Origin: Clostridiales bacterium
GTDB lineage: Bacteria; Bacillota; Clostridia; Christensenellales; Aristaeellaceae
Reading direction: 5' to 3'
Assembly: GCA_004555535.1 (NCBI GenBank)
Contig: SFHU01000077.1
Location: 1 to 24,086, forward strand
Length of the DNA stretch: 24,086 nucleotides
A program made the translations under genes and the position numbers. The notes beneath the pieces were generated by a model. That model did no database searches, was not told the origin of the DNA, and worked only from the letters and a program-made list of their open reading frames with translations. Shown here piece after piece: positions 6,263 to 15,787 of the stretch; position 1 is the first letter of the stretch, and each line of letters starts with the position of its first letter.

Positions 6263-8191
6263 GTGAACAAAACGCCGCTGATCGTCGTTCCCGCCCAGCC
6301 CGCCTCGCTCGAGGATGCCCTGGCGCTGCTGCGCCGCGCGCGCAGGCTGCTTGATGCGCTCGGGGAGGACGGCACGCTGCTGCTGCTGTGCGCGCTGCCC
6401 GATGCCGACGCGGCCCGCCTGCCGCAGGACGACGCGCTCATCCGCCTGCTTCAGTCCGGCGTCATGGGCGCGGACGCTCGCCTGCGCGGACGGCTTCTGC
6501 TGCTCGTCTGCCCGCGCGCGTGGGATGACGCCGCGCGCGCCTACGTCTGCAGGCCCGACGCGGCGCTTCTGACGGCGCGCCTGCTCACGGGACTTGAGCC
6601 CGGAATGCGCTTTGAGGCCGCCAGCTTTTCTCCGTCCTCGTTGAAGGAGTCCCACGCCTGCGCGCTGCTGCTGCCGGATGCCTTTCTCTGCACGCCGGAC
6701 GTCCCCGGACGTCTTTCGGAGGCGCTAGGCGCGCTGCCCTGCGTGACCGGAAGTATCCTGCCCGCGTTCGCCTCGCGCGACACGCTGCTCACGCGACTGC
6801 AGCGCATGGACTTTGACCTCTCTCCCGTGCGCGAGGCTGCCGCGCTTTCCCTCGCCAGGGAGGGGCTGGCTCCGCTTCATGAGCGTCCTGTGCTGCTCTC
6901 CGCCGGGATGCTTTACGGCCTCGCACAGGGAAAGCCCATGCCCGACTGCTGCCCCGTCGCTCCGGATTGCTTTTTCGTGCGCCGCGAGGCCGACACGCCT
7001 GATTCCCTGCTCGCCGGAAACCGCGCCGCGCAGGCCGAGGCCCTGCGGTGGGAAGGGCGCTCTCCTCTCCGCCGGCGCGCGTGGTTCGAGGCCGCGCTGC
7101 CGCTGCTCCGGCTCCTGCTCCTCCTCGCGGGCGCAGCGCTCGGGCTTCCGCTGCTGTGCGCCGTCGCCGTCTTCGCGCCCGAGTGGCATGCGCTGTTGCA
7201 TCCACATCTTCTGCCCGGCATGCTGGCGCGGCTCGCCCTGCTCCCCGCGCAGGCGATGGGCGCGCTCGACGCGCTGCTGCGCCGCCTGCTCGCCCGCTCC
7301 CGCGTCTTTCGGATCGAGCTTCCGCCTGTCGCCTTCTCATCCCGTGCCTGCGTCGTCTGCGGCATGGCGCTTTTCCTCCTTGTGCTCCTCTCCGCGCGCG
7401 CCGCCGCGCCGCTGCTCGTCGTCTCGCTGCTCTGGCTGTTTGCGCCGATGGTCTTCTCCGCGCTGGCCTCGCCCGTCCGCGAGCGCATCCCCCTTACGGA
7501 AGCCGAGCGGGAGGAGCTGCTCAGCCTCGCGCGCACCGCGTTCTTCCGTCTGCCGGAGGGCAGCGTCTGCCTGCACATGCTCGCGGACTGCGCGGGCTGC
7601 ATGCTCGGCCTGCTCGAGCCGGACGAGGCCGCCCGGCGGGTCGAAGGCCGGCTTGAGCAGCTGCAAACGCCGCCTTCCTCCGCTCTGGAGCAGGCCTGTC
7701 TGCTCTCGTGCGCCCAGTTTCTGCGCGAGCGGATGGCCGGCTGCGATGCCGCGCTGCGCCCGCTGCCCGCGCGCCTGGAGGCCGCCGTCTCCGCTGCGCC
7801 GCTGCCCGAGGAGCCGGGACGTCTTGCCGCCCTCCTGCGGGCCGCGCGCTCCGGGGAGACGCGCGCGTACGATCCTGCGGATGCCCCCGCCGGCGCGGCG
7901 GACGCGCTCTTTCTCCCGCCGATGCCCGGCGTGCCGGGCGCGGAGCAGACCGCCCTTCTCCCCCTGACCCATCCGCACACGTTTCTCGCCCATCCGCCTG
8001 AGACGGACAAGGGCGGGGAAGCGGATGAACTGCTCCGCTTCCTCGCCCTGTCCGCCTCGGCGCTCCACGCGCCCTTTGCCGCGCTGCTCGCGCGTTCGCC
8101 CGTCGTGGAGGCCTATCTGCCGCTGCTCGCGCGTGTTACGCCGCAAAGGCGGCGTCTGCCCGCGGGCGGCGCGCTCATCCGTTCACGTTGA
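6263..8191 (+). CDS. Membrane protein resembling a shortened, catalytically degenerate cyclic beta-glucan synthase (NdvB/GT84-like)
   Basis: The 642-aa product has no intact enzyme motifs, yet its order of segments follows the GT84 part of NdvB-type cyclic beta-1,2-glucan synthases. It shows an opening VVPAQPAS (8-15), LLLLCALPDADAARLPQDD (NdvB: ALLTDFxDAxxxxxPxDE), GRLLLLVCPRAWD (NdvB: RFFLFHRxRRWN), LLLPDAF (135-141, where NdvB has LDADT), TGSILP, and LLSAGMLYG (S213-G219, where NdvB has LSHDLLEG). Membrane segments follow at about 279-306 and 367-401, with a GALDALLRRLLARSR stretch between, then LTEAEREELLSLAR as in the NdvB linker. The acidic catalytic positions appear lost, and both a full glycoamylase-like domain and the GH94 part are absent. 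Start is GTG at 6263 after GGGGAGGA. Homology is judged from remembered family patterns; the role is unknown, perhaps a pseudo-enzyme partner. Confidence 0.6.
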   Translation: MNKTPLIVVPAQPASLEDALALLRRARRLLDALGEDGTLLLLCALPDADAARLPQDDALIRLLQSGVMGADARLRGRLLLLVCPRAWDDAARAYVCRPDAALLTARLLTGLEPGMRFEAASFSPSSLKESHACALLLPDAFLCTPDVPGRLSEALGALPCVTGSILPAFASRDTLLTRLQRMDFDLSPVREAAALSLAREGLAPLHERPVLLSAGMLYGLAQGKPMPDCCPVAPDCFFVRREADTPDSLLAGNRAAQAEALRWEGRSPLRRRAWFEAALPLLRLLLLLAGAALGLPLLCAVAVFAPEWHALLHPHLLPGMLARLALLPAQAMGALDALLRRLLARSRVFRIELPPVAFSSRACVVCGMALFLLVLLSARAAAPLLVVSLLWLFAPMVFSALASPVRERIPLTEAEREELLSLARTAFFRLPEGSVCLHMLADCAGCMLGLLEPDEAARRVEGRLEQLQTPPSSALEQACLLSCAQFLRERMAGCDAALRPLPARLEAAVSAAPLPEEPGRLAALLRAARSGETRAYDPADAPAGAADALFLPPMPGVPGAEQTALLPLTHPHTFLAHPPETDKGGEADELLRFLALSASALHAPFAALLARSPVVEAYLPLLARVTPQRRRLPAGGALIRSR

Positions 8192-9291
8192 AGCCCGCCT
8201 CCCGCAGCGCCTCGATGATGCGCTGCGCGTGCTCGCGGTCCTGCGTCTCCATCGTGATCTCCAAAATAGCGTCCCGGATGTCGAGGTCGACGTCCGTCCG
8301 GTCGTGATGGATCGCCATGACGTTGGCGCCGTTGCCGCCGATGATCCGGCTGACCTGCTCGAGCTGGCCCGGGCGATCCTGCAGGATGATGCGCAGCTTG
8401 GAGACGCGGCCCGCGCGCAGCAGGCCCTTCTCGATGATGCGCGAGAGCATCGTCACGTCGATATTGCCGCCGGAGATGACCGCCCCGCTCCATGAGGAAC
8501 AGGATCGCCTGCGCGATCTCGTCGTCGTCAACCGTGACGATCTCGTCGAGGTACTTACTGCACAGCGCAAAGGTCAGTTCACCCGGCTTCTTGACCGCGA
8601 TGCCGTCGGCGATCGTCTTGGCCGAGGGCAGCGCGACGACGTGGCCCGCGTCCATGGAGGCCTTCATGCCCGCCGCTCCGCTAGCCTGCACACCGATCAC
8701 CCGCACGTTCGGATGGAGCATCTTGACCGCCGCCGCGACGCCAGAGGCCAGCCCGCCGCCGCCGATGGGCACGACAATTGTGCGCACGTCCGGCAAATCA
8801 TCCATGATCTCCAGGCCGATGGTGCCCTGTCCCGCGATGACCATCGGGTCATCAAAGGGATGGATGAACGTCGCGCCGGTCTCCTGCTGAATGCGGCAGG
8901 CCTCCGCATAGGCGTCGTCATACACCGTGCCGTGGAGCACGACGTTCGCGCCGAGCTCGCGCGTCGCCTTGACCTTGGAGAGCGGCGCGCCCGCCGGCAT
9001 GACGATCGTCGCCGGCACGCCAAACGCCTTTGCCGCCAGCGCGACACCCTGCGCGTGGTTGCCCGCCGAGGAGGCGATGACGCCGCAGGCGCGCTCCTCC
9101 TCGCTCAGGCTGGCAATCTTGATATAGGCGCCGCGCACCTTGAAGGAGCCGGTGTTCTGCAGATCCTCGGTCTTGAGATACACCTGGCTCTGCTCGTCCG
9201 AGAGCGCCTTGAACTGCACGAGACCGGTACGCTGCGCCACGCCCTTGAGGCGCTCGCGCGCTTCCAGAATCATTCCCAATGTGACTGACAT
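8175..9291 (-). pseudogene. ilvA: Threonine ammonia-lyase (threonine dehydratase) with ACT domain, broken by internal deletion and frameshift
   Basis: The enzyme deaminates threonine to 2-oxobutanoate using PLP. The N-terminal part is intact: TGSFKVRGA with the PLP lysine K51, SSAGNHAQG, and the glycine loop GGGGL. The reading frame is conserved through ILFLMER (near 8485). Conserved sequence then resumes in another frame at ISGGNIDVTML (from about 8477), followed by a complete ACT domain (LRIILQDRPGQLEQVSRI) ending at a TGA at 8175-8177. Homologues have about 27 residues between these points, including a conserved E-N/G-x-G stretch, so roughly 80 bases (not a multiple of three) are missing. 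Without the shift the product would run to 392 aa with a nonsense tail. It is 43 bases downstream of the SpoU methylase gene, probably co-transcribed. Its 3' end overlaps the convergent NdvB-like gene by 17 bases. A misassembly could mimic the lesion. Confidence 0.85.
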
Positions 9292-9334
9292 TTCTCTCTC
9301 CCCTTGTCTTCCCGGGCAGGTTTCCCCGCCCCGT

Positions 9335-10105
9335 TCAGCGCTCGCGCGCCATTTCGTAGAGCATGATGCCGGCGGCCACCGCCGCGTTGAGCGATTCCGC
9401 GCCGCCGCGCATGGGCAGCGCCAGATGATGCGTCGCCACGCCGCGAACCGCCTCGCTCACGCCGTGTCCCTCGCTGCCGATGACGAGCACGCAATTCTCG
9501 TGCGGGCAATGCGCGTAAAAGTCCTCGCCGCCCAACTCCGTCGCGACGACGGCATAGCCGCGCGCGCGCATGCTCAAAAGCGCCGCGGCCAGATCGTCCG
9601 TCCGCTTCACAGGCACGCGGAAGACGGAGCCCATCGTCGCACGCAGCGTCTTCGCGCCGTAGAGGTCGGCGCACTGCGCGCTCAGCAGCGCGCCGTCAAA
9701 GCCCGCCGCGTCCGCCGTGCGCAGGATCGTCCCGACGTTGCCGGGATCCTGCACGCCGTCGAGCGCGACAATGCGCCGCCCTGTGAGCCTGTCCGGCTCT
9801 TCAGGGATGGCCACGGTGCAGAGGATGCCCTGCGGCGTCTTCGCCTCGCTGAGCGCATGCATCACGGCGCCGGAAACCCGCAGCACCTCGCAGCCCGCCG
9901 CCTCCGCCGCACCGGTCAGCGCCGCGTAGTCCGCCTCGCGTCCCGCCTCCACGACGAGCGTCCGGCAGAGCGAGAGCGAGAGCGCCTCGCGCACCATCTT
10001 TTCGCTGTCGGCGAGAAAGAGCCCGCTCTCCCGGCGCGCGCGCGGCTTTTGAAGCTCGCGCAGGCCCTTGATCAGTGGGTTGCTGACGCTCGTAATCTCC
10101 TTCAC
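9335..10105 (-). CDS. SpoU/TrmH-family RNA 2'-O-ribose methyltransferase
   Basis: The 256-aa protein is a SPOUT (trefoil-knot) methyltransferase using SAM. The three family motifs are present: LDGVQDPGNVGTILRTAD (115-132), VIGSEGHGVS (208-217) and LPMRGGAESLNAAVAAGI (230-247), with the arginine and asparagine of the active site. Residues 1-100 form the substrate-binding domain typical of the YsgA/RlmB-like subgroup. The target nucleotide (rRNA or tRNA) cannot be told from the sequence. The start is GTG at 10105; the nearby ATG at 10111-10113 runs into a stop after three codons and is out of frame. An AAGGGGG site lies about 9 bases upstream of the GTG. It probably heads a two-gene unit with the ilvA remnant. 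Confidence 0.93.
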   Translation of the reverse strand: MKEITSVSNPLIKGLRELQKPRARRESGLFLADSEKMVREALSLSLCRTLVVEAGREADYAALTGAAEAAGCEVLRVSGAVMHALSEAKTPQGILCTVAIPEEPDRLTGRRIVALDGVQDPGNVGTILRTADAAGFDGALLSAQCADLYGAKTLRATMGSVFRVPVKRTDDLAAALLSMRARGYAVVATELGGEDFYAHCPHENCVLVIGSEGHGVSEAVRGVATHHLALPMRGGAESLNAAVAAGIMLYEMARER

Positions 10106-10136
10106 CCGGGCATGCCCCCTTCAAACGTATAGGGCT

Positions 10137-10165
10137 ATTCTATAATAAAACGTGGCCGGATGCAA
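10137..10165 (-). promoter_or_regulatory. Probable promoter of the SpoU methyltransferase gene
   Basis: On the minus strand TAGAAT (10137-10142) lies 17 bases after TTGCAT (10160-10165), in an AT-rich island within GC-rich surroundings. The -35 is a poor match. Confidence 0.5.
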
Positions 10166-10207
10166 GAGAAAAGCGGCCGCCCGCGAAGGACAGCCGCGTT
10201 TTCTTCT

Positions 10208-10261
10208 CCTCCGCAAGGGAGGTAAGGCCGGTTTTTTTGTTCCGGCCTGCCTTAGGGCCGG
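10208..10261. repeat. Cluster of inverted repeats downstream of the export operon, possible terminator
   Basis: CCTCC (10208-10212) pairs with GGAGG (10218-10222). GGCCGG at 10226-10231 and again at 10256-10261 can each pair with the central CCGGCC (10242-10247), giving two mutually exclusive hairpins. A run of seven T (plus strand) sits in the loop of one. It follows the last adaptor stop (10278) and may end that transcript, but no T-tract follows a stem on the minus strand. Confidence 0.4.
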
Positions 10262-10277
10262 CCGTCTTGCAGACCCG

Positions 10278-11759
10278 TCAATAGACGACGGTTTCGCCCG
10301 CGCTCAATCCGCTGGCGATCTGCGTCCTCTCGTCCGTCATGAGGCCGAGCGTCACGCTTCGCTTTGTGCCGTCCGCCAGCGTGACATAGTAGCCTTCACT
10401 GTCCTTACTAAGCGCCTCCGTCGGAACGATCACGGCGGCGCGGACGGTCTCCACGGCGATTTCGCCCGACACATTCATCCCGCCGAGCACCCGCCCGTCG
10501 ACCTCGCCCACGTCGATATAGACGTCGTAGGTCGTCACGCCCGTGCCCACGTTGCCCAGCGGCGCGATCTTTTCGACCGTGCCCTTGAGTGTCACATCCT
10601 CCAGCGCGTCGACGCTCAGCGTGACCGCCTGGCCCGGCTCCACGCTGATGATGTCCAGCTCGTCCACCGTCAGCATGACCGTCATGCCGTCCGTGCCGAC
10701 GAGGGTCATCAGCCTGGCGCCGCTTGAAACGCTCTCGTCGAGCGTCGTGTCGACCGAGACGACCACGCCGTCGCACGGCGCGACCACCTGCAGCGCCTCC
10801 CGCTTGCGGATGGCGGCGTCGAGCGCCATCTGGGCCTTCGCGTAGTCGCGCAGCACGCTGTCGTTGTCAAGGTAAAGCGGGATCTCCTCCCAGACGATGC
10901 GCGCGATCACGTCGCCGCGCTTGACCGTGTCGCCTTTTTGAACCGCCAGGCCCTTGATCGTGCCGCCGTAGGCGGACACCGCCATCGGCTTGTTGATCTG
11001 AAGGATGCCCTCGCCGATCACGCCCTCATCCGCCGTCAGGACAGACACGGGCGTGTCCATCTCGTATGCGTCGCTGTCGATCTGGATGGTGGCCTCCGTC
11101 CCCTGGCGCGTCAGGTTGACCACCACGCCGATCGCCTCAACGCCCTCGCCCACGACGACCACCGTGTCGCCCAGGTCAAGCGTCCCGCTCGTCAAGCCGC
11201 TGAGCTCAACCTTCATCCGCCCGTCGGTGGAAAGCATCGCCACGGAGCCCTTCTCGCGGTAGACGGCCAGCGCATCGTCGCCCGGCTCGATGTAGATCGC
11301 CATGATCTTGCCCTCGCAGGGCGCGTAGATCGTGATTCCGTTGGAATACTGCCCCAGCAGCGGTTCGCCCGTGTTGACGTCAAAGCGCGGCTCGCCGTCC
11401 TCGTCGTAGAGCTGGCGATAGACGTACTGCGTGTGCGTCTGCGTCGCCGTGACGGCATCCTGCGCGTCGCTGAGCGCGCTCTCCAACTCGCTGATCTGCG
11501 CGTCCAGCGCATCGTCGTCGAGCGTCATGAGGATGTCGCCCTCGTGAACCTCGTCGCCCATGCCCACGTAGATCGCGCTGACCGTGCCGTCCGTTCCGGC
11601 GTAGACGCCCGGCTGGCTGGCCGGCTGAACGCTGCCCGAGCCATACACCATGCGCGGCAGATCGCCGGTCACGGCCTGTGTGGTCTGCGCGCAGGCGTCC
11701 GGGAGGATGAGCAGCGTGCCCAGCAGCGCCAGTGCGCAGGCGGTGATGCCTCTTTTCAT
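10278..11759 (-). CDS. Exported efflux adaptor (HlyD/MacA-like membrane fusion protein), second copy
   Basis: The 493-aa protein has an N-terminal signal (MKRGITACALALLGTLLIL) with a plausible ACA|Q cleavage site. It shows two successive biotinyl-lipoyl-like modules. The first is formed by GTVSAIYVGMGDEVHEGDIL (about 58-77) and APCEGKIMAIYIEPGDDA; the second by GGTIKGLAVQKGDTVKRGDV and APCDGVVVSVDTTLDES. A beta-barrel region follows (VDELDIISVEPGQ, TTYDVYIDV). This architecture links an inner-membrane ABC transporter to its extracytoplasmic path. It is clearly paralogous to the 643-aa adaptor at the head of the operon (shared TDGRMKVE, NLTRQGT or DLTRQGT, NKPMAVS-YGGTIK). It starts 16 bases after the permease stop, as the last gene of the operon. 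Substrate unknown. Confidence 0.88.
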   Translation of the reverse strand: MKRGITACALALLGTLLILPDACAQTTQAVTGDLPRMVYGSGSVQPASQPGVYAGTDGTVSAIYVGMGDEVHEGDILMTLDDDALDAQISELESALSDAQDAVTATQTHTQYVYRQLYDEDGEPRFDVNTGEPLLGQYSNGITIYAPCEGKIMAIYIEPGDDALAVYREKGSVAMLSTDGRMKVELSGLTSGTLDLGDTVVVVGEGVEAIGVVVNLTRQGTEATIQIDSDAYEMDTPVSVLTADEGVIGEGILQINKPMAVSAYGGTIKGLAVQKGDTVKRGDVIARIVWEEIPLYLDNDSVLRDYAKAQMALDAAIRKREALQVVAPCDGVVVSVDTTLDESVSSGARLMTLVGTDGMTVMLTVDELDIISVEPGQAVTLSVDALEDVTLKGTVEKIAPLGNVGTGVTTYDVYIDVGEVDGRVLGGMNVSGEIAVETVRAAVIVPTEALSKDSEGYYVTLADGTKRSVTLGLMTDERTQIASGLSAGETVVY

Positions 11760-11775
11760 CGCTACCGCCCCCGTT

Positions 11776-12998
11776 CTAGCTGTAATGCAGCGCGTCGATG
11801 GGCTTGAGGCAGGAGGCCTTGTTCGCCGGATAGAGGCCGAAGATGACGCCGACGCCCATCGAAAAGGCGATGGCCAGCTCCGCCACGCCCAGGCTCATGC
11901 TCAGCGACATGCCGACGTAGTTTTCCAGCACGTGCATCAGCCCATAGCCCAGCACGAGCCCCAGCAGGCCGCCCAGGCCGGAGATGACGACGCTCTCGAT
12001 CAGAAACTGCAACAGGATGTTGCGCCGCTTTGCGCCGATGGCCTTGCGGATGCCGATCTCGCGCGTGCGCTCCGTGACGGAGACAAGCATGATGTTCATG
12101 ATGCCGATGCCGCCGACCAGCAGCGAGATGCCCGCGATGCCGCCGAGCATCAGCGAAAGCGTGCTCGCCGTCTCGTTGGCCGTCTCCAGCATCTGCGTCT
12201 GGTTCATGACGGAATACGTGCTCTCATTCTGATACTTCTTGTAGAGGAAGCGCTCGACGAACTCCTGCGCCGCATCCACGCTGAGCGAATCGACCGCCGA
12301 CACATAGATCGAGGAGATCGTCGTGGATTCGAGCATCCGCTGCGCCAGCGTGAAGGGCAGCACGATGGATTCATCCGAGCTGCCGGTCATCGAGGTGCCC
12401 TTGCTCTCCAGCACGCCGACGATTTTGAACTTTCTGCCGTCGATATAGACCGTGTTGCCCACGACGTTCGTGTTGCCGAAAAGGTCCTGCGCCAGGTCGA
12501 CGCCGATGACGCAGACCGCGCTGCGGTTGTCGACGTCCGCGTCGATGATGTAGCGCCCCTGCTCGACGCCCTGGTTGATGATGTACTGGTACGCCGGCAG
12601 CACGCCCATGACGGAGGCCGTCGTGTTCGTGCTGCCCGCCTTGACGGTCAGGTTGCCCGTGCAGGTCGGGGAGACATAGGCGATGCTCTCATCCTGCTCC
12701 AGTTCAAGGATCTCGTCGAGCTTCAGGATGACGGTACCCTTTGAATTGCTGGATGCGGTCATGCCGCCGCGCATGGCGTTCTTGCCGCCGACGCTGCGCG
12801 TCATGATGTTGACGGTCAGCAGGTTGGTGCCCATCGAGGAGATCGACTCGGTGACAGACGCCGTCGTGCCCTGGCCGATGGCGACCAGCACAATGACGCT
12901 CATGACGCCGATGATCACGCCCAGCATCGTCAGAAACGAGCGCACCTTATTGCCGGCGATGGCCTTGAAGGCCATGGAAATCGTCTGGAAGAGCTGCA

Positions 12999-12999
<1 letters not shown>
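11776..12999 (-). CDS. MacB/FtsX-family ABC transporter permease
   Basis: The 407-aa protein has the MacB layout: one N-terminal transmembrane helix (about 21-41, in VRSFLTMLGVIIGVMSVIVL), a large extracytoplasmic domain, then three helices from about residue 280. Diagnostic cytoplasmic stretches are ERTREIGIRKAIGAKR between TM2 and TM3, and GLYPANKASCLKPIDAL at the C-terminus. Such permeases act by mechanotransmission rather than forming a classical pore, often exporting peptides, lipoproteins or antibiotics. The ATG shares one base with the ATPase stop (TGATG), so the two are translationally coupled. Substrate cannot be inferred. Confidence 0.95.
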
Positions 13000-13688
<689 letters not shown>

Positions 13689-13700
13689 GCCGCGCCTCCT

Positions 13701-15632
13701 TTAAAACCCGAAGCCCATCATGCCGGGCGCGCCGCCGCCCATATTGCCGCCGCGGTTGTTGCCGCCCCAGCTGTTTGTGGAGGCGGAGGACGAGCTCGCC
13801 GTGTAGAGAATCACGTCGCCCTCGCTCACGCCCGAGAGAATCTCCGCATAGTCGTCGCTTTGCATGCCGGTTTCCACCCGCACGAGCGAGCCGGTCATCT
13901 GCGTTCCGGTCTCTACGCCCTTATAGAGCCAGGCCATGAGCTTGCGATACGCCTCGCTCAGGAAGCTGCTCTCCGCCTCGGTGGTCTGCGCGCCGGTCGG
14001 CGTAGCGCTCTCCGCCGCGCCGTCCGTCTCCGTGGTCTGCGGCGTGCCGCGCGTGCCTCGCCCGCCGGTCTGTCCCTCCACCGGCATGTCTCCCGCGGGC
14101 ATATCTCCTGTGGGCATGTCTCCCGCGGGCATGCCCTCCGCGCTGCGCTCCGAACGTGTGCCGGAGGCATTGCTGCCCCGGGCGGAGGACATCATCTGGC
14201 TCGCGGCGACAGCCTGGCCATTGTCGTCCGCGACCATCACATAGGTCTGATTGTTGATGGTCATGATCGCCTCAACCGGGACATAGAGCGTGTCCTCCTT
14301 GGAGGCTACCTGGATTTCGCCCGTCGCGTTCATGCCCGAGCGCACGCCCGTGCCGTTGGCGTCAAAGCTCAGCTCGACGTCGTAGGTCGTCACGCCGCCG
14401 GAGTTCGTGCCGACCGGCGCGATCTTGTAGACCTCGCCCTCCAGCTCGACGTCGCTGAGCGCGTCGACGGTGATGGTCACCTTCTGCCCTTGCTCGACGG
14501 AGACGACGTCCAGCTCGTCCACCGCGATGGTCAGGCTCATGTCCTCGCCCTGCAGGATCGAGCCCAGCAGCGTGCCTGAGGTGATCTCGTCGCCCTCGCT
14601 GACGTTGAGCGTCGCGATCTGTCCGTCGCAGGGCGCGAGGATGATCAGGCTCTCGCGCTGCGCCTTCGCGTCGGCAAGCTCCTTGGCCGCCGCCTCGCGC
14701 TGCAGGCGCAGGTTTTCAAGCGTCAGCGTCAGCGGGGAATCCTCCAGGGTGAAGAGCGTATCCTTGCGCTTGACCTGCTGGCCGACCGTCGCGCGGACAG
14801 ACTTGATCGTGCCGCCGTAGGAGGAGACGGCCATCGGCTTGTTGACCTCCATCGTGCCCGTGCCCAGCACCTCGCCGTTCTGCGTGACGATGCTGACCTC
14901 GGCGCCCATTTCAAACTCGTCGCTCAGGATGGTGACGGTCGCGTGGGTGCCCTGGCGGGTCAGGTCAGTGATCGTGCCGGTCGTGTTGATGCCGATGCCC
15001 TGGACGAGCACGGTGTCTCCCAGCGAGGCATTCATGCTCGTGTGCTCGCTGTCAAACTCGACCTTCATGCGTCCGTCCGTCGAAATGATCGCCAGCGCGC
15101 CCTCCCGGCGGAACACGGCCAGCGCGTCGTCGCCCGCCTCGGCATACACCGCCATGAGGCGGCCCGCCGCCGGCGCGACGATGCTGGTCACCTTGGAGCC
15201 GGCTGCCGTGCCCGTGATCGTGTCATCGAGCTCCCAGAGCGAAAACTCGAGGTCGGTAATCGTGTCGTCCAGTTCGTCGTTGGTGATGACGGCGAGGATG
15301 TCGCCCTCCTTCACCTCGTCGCCGATGGCCACGCGCAGCTCGGTCAGCGTGCCGTCCGCCTCGGCGAGCAAATTCGGCTGGTTGACCGCAGAGGTCGTGC
15401 CCGTGCCATAGACGGTCTCCTCCATCGCCCCGCGCAGGACGACGCCCTGCGAATAGCTCTCGCCGCTCGCGGCGTCCTCCGCCTGCTTGCCAATATATGC
15501 CTTGAGCAGGAAAAGGGCCGCTATAGCCAGAATAACAAGCAGCAGCAGAATCTTGACAATCCGCTTCACCGCCCTCCTGACGCGACCCTTTTTCTTTTTG
15601 CGCACGGGCGTTACCGCTTCTGTTTCGCTCAT
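13701..15632 (-). CDS. Membrane-anchored efflux adaptor (HlyD/MacA-like) with repeat-containing linker, first copy
   Basis: The 643-aa protein begins with a lysine/arginine-rich cytoplasmic segment and an uncleaved anchor helix (about 25-43). Two lipoyl-like modules follow: GTLTELRVAIGDEVKEGDIL with APAAGRLMAVYAEAGDDA, then GGTIKSVRATVGQQVKRKD with APCDGQIATLNVSEGDE, separated by a short helical hairpin. Next come a beta-barrel, then a low-complexity linker with MPAGD-type pentapeptide repeats and a threonine-rich stretch, a short conserved piece (GVSEGDVILYT) and a Gly/Asn/Met-rich tail ending GMMGFGF. The ATG at 15632 is preferred because GGAGG lies 9 bases before it and the anchor starts soon after; an in-frame extension to 15725 has no ribosome site and crosses the -10 box. 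It is the first gene of the exporter operon and paralogous to its last gene. Confidence 0.9.
   Translation of the reverse strand: MSETEAVTPVRKKKKGRVRRAVKRIVKILLLLVILAIAALFLLKAYIGKQAEDAASGESYSQGVVLRGAMEETVYGTGTTSAVNQPNLLAEADGTLTELRVAIGDEVKEGDILAVITNDELDDTITDLEFSLWELDDTITGTAAGSKVTSIVAPAAGRLMAVYAEAGDDALAVFRREGALAIISTDGRMKVEFDSEHTSMNASLGDTVLVQGIGINTTGTITDLTRQGTHATVTILSDEFEMGAEVSIVTQNGEVLGTGTMEVNKPMAVSSYGGTIKSVRATVGQQVKRKDTLFTLEDSPLTLTLENLRLQREAAAKELADAKAQRESLIILAPCDGQIATLNVSEGDEITSGTLLGSILQGEDMSLTIAVDELDVVSVEQGQKVTITVDALSDVELEGEVYKIAPVGTNSGGVTTYDVELSFDANGTGVRSGMNATGEIQVASKEDTLYVPVEAIMTINNQTYVMVADDNGQAVAASQMMSSARGSNASGTRSERSAEGMPAGDMPTGDMPAGDMPVEGQTGGRGTRGTPQTTETDGAAESATPTGAQTTEAESSFLSEAYRKLMAWLYKGVETGTQMTGSLVRVETGMQSDDYAEILSGVSEGDVILYTASSSSASTNSWGGNNRGGNMGGGAPGMMGFGF
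14083..14142. repeat. Four 15-bp tandem repeats in the adaptor linker
   Basis: Units start at 14083, 14098, 14113 and 14128. The first and third are identical (GGCATGTCTCCCGCG on the plus strand); the others differ by a few bases. They encode pentapeptides of type MPAGD/MPTGD/MPVEG without shifting frame. Confidence 0.95.
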
Positions 15633-15669
15633 GATGGCTTTCCTCCGTTCTTTTTTCAGGATCGGCGCC

Positions 15670-15675
15670 ATTATA
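15670..15675 (-). promoter_or_regulatory. Probable -10 box of the double-adaptor exporter operon
   Basis: A perfect TATAAT on the minus strand, preceded by CCTG as in the tRNA promoter, lies 38 bases before the adaptor start. No good -35 is found at 16-18 bases (CACAAT is nearest), which may mean an activator is needed. Confidence 0.5.
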
Positions 15676-15734
15676 CAGGAACGATTTGTCAGGATTGTGT
15701 CGGGAGCGGGGACAAACGCCCGCAAAAGCCCTGC

Positions 15735-15766
15735 AAAAAAAGCCCCTGCGCACGAAGCGCAGGGAC
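15735..15766 (-). terminator. Intrinsic terminator of the zinc-ribbon gene
   Basis: On the minus strand a 10-bp stem (15757-15766 with 15742-15751, including one T-G) and a 5-base loop are followed by seven T (15735-15741), 21 bases after the stop codon. Confidence 0.95.
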
Positions 15767-15787
15767 TTGTTCATCTTCAATTGCGAA

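Noticed and set aside
15633..15725. In-frame N-terminal extension of the first adaptor to 15725
   Set aside because: It has no ribosome site, it would include the TATAAT at 15670-15675, and the ATG at 15632 has a proper GGAGG.
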